From NCBI GenBank assembly GCA_051883095.1, contig JBJETB010000097.1, forward strand, positions 1-25,782: a DNA stretch of 25,782 nucleotides. The letters are read 5' to 3'. The DNA comes from SUG1106 sp051883095. GTDB taxonomy: Bacteria > Bacillota > Clostridia > Peptostreptococcales > Anaerovoracaceae. The position numbers and the translations under genes were made by a program. The notes under the pieces are model-generated. The model had not been told where the DNA came from, made no database searches, and saw nothing but the letters and a program-made list of their open reading frames with translations. This document shows, one piece after another, positions 23,168 to 25,782 of the stretch; positions within the stretch are counted from its first letter, which is position 1, and every line of letters begins with the position of its first letter.

Positions 23168-23211
23168 GAGCCCATTTGACCTAAAATAAATGTATTTTAG
23201 GTCATTTGGCT
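23168..23211 (+). promoter_or_regulatory. long hairpin at 5' end of the rpsL transcript
   Basis: TGACCTAAAATA (23177-23188) pairs perfectly with TATTTTAGGTCA (23193-23204) over an AATG loop. AGCC (23169-23172) pairs with GGCT (23208-23211) below an internal loop, and flanking TTTT/AAAA can extend it. It begins within about 10 bases of the predicted start site. There is no downstream T run, so it is not a + strand terminator. It could stabilise the 5' end or regulate rpsL. Confidence 0.65.
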
Positions 23212-23252
23212 TGAAAAAATAAAAGTAATTTTCTGAAGAAAGGAGAAAAAGG

Positions 23253-23672
23253 ATGCCTACTATCAACCAATTAGTACGCGAAGGCAGAACCAGTGCTGTT
23301 AAGAAGTCAACAGCTCCTGCTCTTAACAAGGGAATGAACTCATTAAAGAGAGTCGCAACTGACACTCATTCACCACAGAAGAGAGGCGTTTGTACTTCTG
23401 TAAAGACTGTAACACCTAAGAAGCCTAACTCAGCACTGAGAAAAGTAGCGAGAGTTCGTCTGACTAACGGTATTGAAGTAACAGCTTACATCCCTGGTAT
23501 CGGTCACAACCTGCAGGAGCACTCTGTAGTTCTTATCAGAGGCGGCAGAGTTAAGGACCTTCCTGGTGTAAGATATCACATCATCAGAGGTACACTCGAT
23601 ACAGCCGGTGTGAACAACAGACTTCAGGCACGTTCCAAATACGGCGCTAAGAGACCTAAAGTCAAGAAATAG
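23253..23672 (+). CDS. rpsL: 30S ribosomal protein S12
   Basis: This 139-residue decoding-centre protein carries both streptomycin-sensitive loops unchanged: TPKKPNSALRKVARVRL and RGGRVKDLPGVRYHIIRG, with lysines at the classical K43 and K88 equivalents. AAAGGAG precedes the ATG. The usual ybxF/L7Ae-like gene found between rpoC and rpsL in many Firmicutes is absent. Confidence 0.98.
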   Translation: MPTINQLVREGRTSAVKKSTAPALNKGMNSLKRVATDTHSPQKRGVCTSVKTVTPKKPNSALRKVARVRLTNGIEVTAYIPGIGHNLQEHSVVLIRGGRVKDLPGVRYHIIRGTLDTAGVNNRLQARSKYGAKRPKVKK

Positions 23673-23943
23673 AATTTCTCTATAAGATTTCTTACGGAGA
23701 AATCAAAAGAACGGTAGAAGAGCATTCTTTTGTCATACAAAGAAGCGCTCGCGGCCATCATAATAGATAGGTCGAGTACCCCGTCAGCAGAACCTGCCGT
23801 CTTTTAATTGCGGGACGGGCAGGAGTAATCCCCGCATTGCGAGGGTGAAGAGTTGTGCAATTAATTAAAATAACTATATTGTGCAGACAGCCTTGTACTA
23901 GATAAGACAGAAACTGAGGCTGTCAGGCGAGGAGGGAAGAGAA
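23673..23943 (+). promoter_or_regulatory. structured rpsL-rpsG spacer, candidate rpsG leader
   Basis: This 271-base stretch has no ORF but several helices: ATTTCTC/GAGAAAT (23674-23703), CAAAAGAA/TTCTTTTG (23704-23732), CCTGCC-GTC/GAC-GGGCAGG (23793-23823, one bulge) and GACAGCCT/AGGCTGTC (23886-23924). GCGGG (23810-23814) can instead pair with CCCGC (23831-23835), which would disrupt the third helix. The last helix ends 20 bases before the rpsG GTG. A weak TTGTGC-16-TATATT (23853-23880) could be an internal promoter. S7 binding, as in the E. coli rpsL-rpsG spacer, is an attractive inference. Confidence 0.6.
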
Positions 23944-24414
23944 GTGCCAAGAAAAGGTAACGTACCAAAGAGAGATGTACTTCCGGATCCCGTTTACGGA
24001 AGCGTTGTTGTTGCCAAGTTAATCAACAGCATCATGCTTGACGGTAAAAAGGGAACTGCTCAGTCAATCGTTTACAGCGCATTTGACATGATCAAGGAGC
24101 AGACCGGTGAGGAACCACTGGAAGTATTCGAAAAGGCAATGAACAATATCATGCCTGTATTAGAAGTAAAAGCAAAGAGAATCGGTGGTGCAAACTACCA
24201 GGTTCCAGTAGAAGTAAGACCTGAAAGACGCCAGACTTTAGGCTTAAGATGGCTTACTAAATACACCAGAGCCAGAGGCGAAAGAACTATGGCTGAAAGA
24301 CTTGCTAAAGAGCTTATGGACGCAGCTAACAACACAGGTGCATCCGTTAAGAAGAAAGAAGACACCCACAAGATGGCAGATGCTAACAGAGCATTCGCAC
24401 ACTTCAGATGGTAG
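23944..24414 (+). CDS. rpsG: 30S ribosomal protein S7
   Basis: This 156-residue primary assembly protein of the 30S head starts MPRKGNVPKRDVLPDPVYGS and contains the family block NIMPVLEVKAKRIGGANYQVP. The length is standard. The start is GTG at 23944, with GAGGAGGGAAG (from 23930) upstream; no in-frame ATG precedes the conserved N-terminus. fusA follows 59 bases after the stop. Confidence 0.97.
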   Translation: MPRKGNVPKRDVLPDPVYGSVVVAKLINSIMLDGKKGTAQSIVYSAFDMIKEQTGEEPLEVFEKAMNNIMPVLEVKAKRIGGANYQVPVEVRPERRQTLGLRWLTKYTRARGERTMAERLAKELMDAANNTGASVKKKEDTHKMADANRAFAHFRW

Positions 24415-24434
24415 TCTTCCGAAGGCAGGTTAAT

Positions 24435-24470
24435 ATGACTGAAAAAAATAAAGCAGAAGGGAGGATATAA
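24435..24470 (+). CDS. possible 11-residue leader peptide before fusA
   Basis: The mini-ORF reads MTEKNKAEGRI and stops 3 bases before the fusA ATG. Its codons contain the fusA Shine-Dalgarno (AGGGAGG). A weak AGGCAGG site lies upstream. The arrangement mirrors the mini-ORF in front of rplA. It may couple translation or be chance. Confidence 0.22.
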   Translation: MTEKNKAEGRI

Positions 24471-24473
24471 CCG

Positions 24474-25782
24474 ATGCCAAGAAGTTTTCCGCTTGAAAAG
24501 ACAAGAAATATTGGTATTATGGCCCACATCGATGCGGGCAAGACCACAACAACCGAAAGAATTCTGTTCTATACCGGAAGAACTCATAAGCTGGGCGAAA
24601 CTCATGAAGGTGCAGCTACAATGGACTGGATGGAGCAGGAACAGGAACGTGGTATCACTATAACCTCTGCTGCTACTACAGCACAATGGAAAAATCACAG
24701 AATTAACATAATCGATACTCCGGGTCACGTAGACTTTACTGTAGAAGTTGAAAGATCTTTAAGAGTTCTTGACGGTGCAGTAACAGTGCTTTGCGCAAAG
24801 GGCGGTGTTGAACCTCAGTCCGAAACTGTTTGGAGACAGGCTGAAAAGTACGGTGTACCAAGAATGATCTTTGTTAATAAGATGGACATTATGGGTGCAG
24901 ATTTCTTTAGAGTTGTCAACATGGTTAAGGACAGACTCAAGGCAAATGCGGTACCGGTCCAGCTGCCTATTGGTGCTGAAGATAGTTTCATTGGAATTAT
25001 CGATTTAGTAGTGATGAAAGCAGAGATTTACAAGGACGAGCTGGGTAAGGAATTTGAAGTTACCGATATTCCTGCCGATATGGTGGACCTTGCTCAGGAA
25101 TGGAGAGAAAAGCTTATTGAGTCCGTTGCAGAAACAGACGAAGAGCTTATGATGAAATTCCTCGAGGGAGAAGAATTCTCTGTGGAGGAAATCAAGTCCA
25201 CAATCAGAAAAGAAACAATAGCAGGCAGAATGGTGCCTATGCTCTGCGGTTCCGCTTACAGGAACAAGGGCGTACAGATGATGCTGGACGCAGTAGTTGA
25301 CTACATGCCGTCACCTCTGGACATTCCTGCTATCAAAGGTATAAACCCTGAAACTGAAGAGGAAGAAGAAAGACATGCTGACGACAAGGGCCCTTTCGCT
25401 GCACTTGCATTCAAGATTATGGCAGACCCGTTTGTAGGAAAGCTTGCTTTCTTCAGAGTATATTCCGGCACATTACAGTCCGGCTCATATGTTTACAACT
25501 CGACAAAGGGCAAGAAAGAAAGAATCGGACGTATTCTGCAGATGCATGCCAACAAGAGAGAGGAAATCGAACAGGTATACTCCGGAGACATTGCTGCTGC
25601 AGTGGGTCTCAAGGATACTACCACAGGAGACACTCTCTGTGACGAAAAGCATGAGATCATTCTGGAGTCCATGGACTTCCCTGATCCGGTAATCGAAATT
25701 GCTATCGAGCCTAAGACCAAGGCAGGCCAGGAAAAGATGGGTATCGCTCTTGCCAAGCTTGCAGAAGAAGACCCTACTTTCA
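24474..25782 (+). CDS. fusA: elongation factor G, 5' portion (runs off window)
   Basis: This is the translocation GTPase of the ribosome; the first 436 residues are present and the reading frame is open to the last base. The GTP-binding motifs are intact: AHIDAGKTTTTE (G1), ERGITITSAAT (switch I), DTPGHVDF (G3), NKMD (G4) and CGSA (G5). Domain II follows from about residue 300 (FAALAFKIMADPFVGKLAFFRVYSG). The MPRSFPLEKTRNIGIMAHIDAGK start matches canonical Firmicute EF-G. It is the third gene of the rpsL-rpsG-fusA unit, where tuf often follows. Confidence 0.97.
   Translation, partial: MPRSFPLEKTRNIGIMAHIDAGKTTTTERILFYTGRTHKLGETHEGAATMDWMEQEQERGITITSAATTAQWKNHRINIIDTPGHVDFTVEVERSLRVLDGAVTVLCAKGGVEPQSETVWRQAEKYGVPRMIFVNKMDIMGADFFRVVNMVKDRLKANAVPVQLPIGAEDSFIGIIDLVVMKAEIYKDELGKEFEVTDIPADMVDLAQEWREKLIESVAETDEELMMKFLEGEEFSVEEIKSTIRKETIAGRMVPMLCGSAYRNKGVQMMLDAVVDYMPSPLDIPAIKGINPETEEEEERHADDKGPFAALAFKIMADPFVGKLAFFRVYSGTLQSGSYVYNSTKGKKERIGRILQMHANKREEIEQVYSGDIAAAVGLKDTTTGDTLCDEKHEIILESMDFPDPVIEIAIEPKTKAGQEKMGIALAKLAEEDPTF

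Noticed and set aside
23105..23253. Gene for a YbxF/L7Ae-like protein between rpoC and rpsL
   Set aside because: Looked for because it is common in Firmicutes; the 147 bases hold only a promoter, a hairpin and an RBS.

Overview
The window reads as the chromosome of an anaerobic, moderately AT-rich Firmicute of the class Clostridia. The evidence is the gene order rpmG-secE-nusG-rplK-rplA-rplJ-rplL ... rpoB-rpoC-rpsL-rpsG-fusA, strong Shine-Dalgarno sites, TTGACA/TATAAT-type promoters, and oxygen-defence and acyl-CoA enzymes built on rubredoxin and flavodiiron proteins. A family such as Anaerovoracaceae (former Eubacteriales family XIII) would fit, but that is inference. All genes are on the + strand. 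I see no tRNA, rRNA, CRISPR array, transposase or prophage gene.

Region 1 (1-6560, accessory metabolism). A two-gene operon pairs an ECF-transporter substrate-binding membrane protein with a class V aminotransferase. The aminotransferase carries the glutamate that makes pyridoxamine-pyruvate aminotransferase specific for unphosphorylated vitamin B6, so this looks like a pyridoxamine/pyridoxal salvage unit. A solitary lipoprotein of the DUF5050 propeller-like type follows. Next comes the most striking locus: a 636-residue fusion of acyl-CoA dehydrogenase, the FAD-binding C-terminal domain of ETF-alpha and a rubredoxin, followed 24 bases later by a flavodiiron protein. Together they could carry electrons from acyl-CoA to O2 or NO without a separate ETF or rubredoxin.

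Region 2 (6573-9283). One promoter serves a nitroreductase-family flavoprotein, a LytR-CpsA-Psr wall-polymer ligase with three membrane segments, and a hotdog thioesterase that overlaps it by 20 bases.

Region 3 (9326-12905, ribosome and transcription genes). A consensus promoter drives rpmG-secE-nusG-rplK-rplA. An L10 leader with a visible antiterminator/terminator pair precedes rplJ-rplL, and a strong terminator closes the unit.

Region 4 (12925-15193). An accessory block separates rplL from rpoB, which are usually adjacent. It holds a membrane-anchored MerR regulator with a 19-bp-spacer promoter and operator, a small two-helix membrane protein that is a free copy of the regulator's own membrane module, a YbjQ-family protein, and a shortened D-2-hydroxyacid dehydrogenase.

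Region 5 (15194-25782). A 450-base gene-free stretch with several GTTGTA/TACAAC hairpins precedes rpoB and rpoC. The rpsL-rpsG-fusA unit follows with its own promoter, a long 5' hairpin and an unusually long structured rpsL-rpsG spacer. fusA runs off the end of the window.
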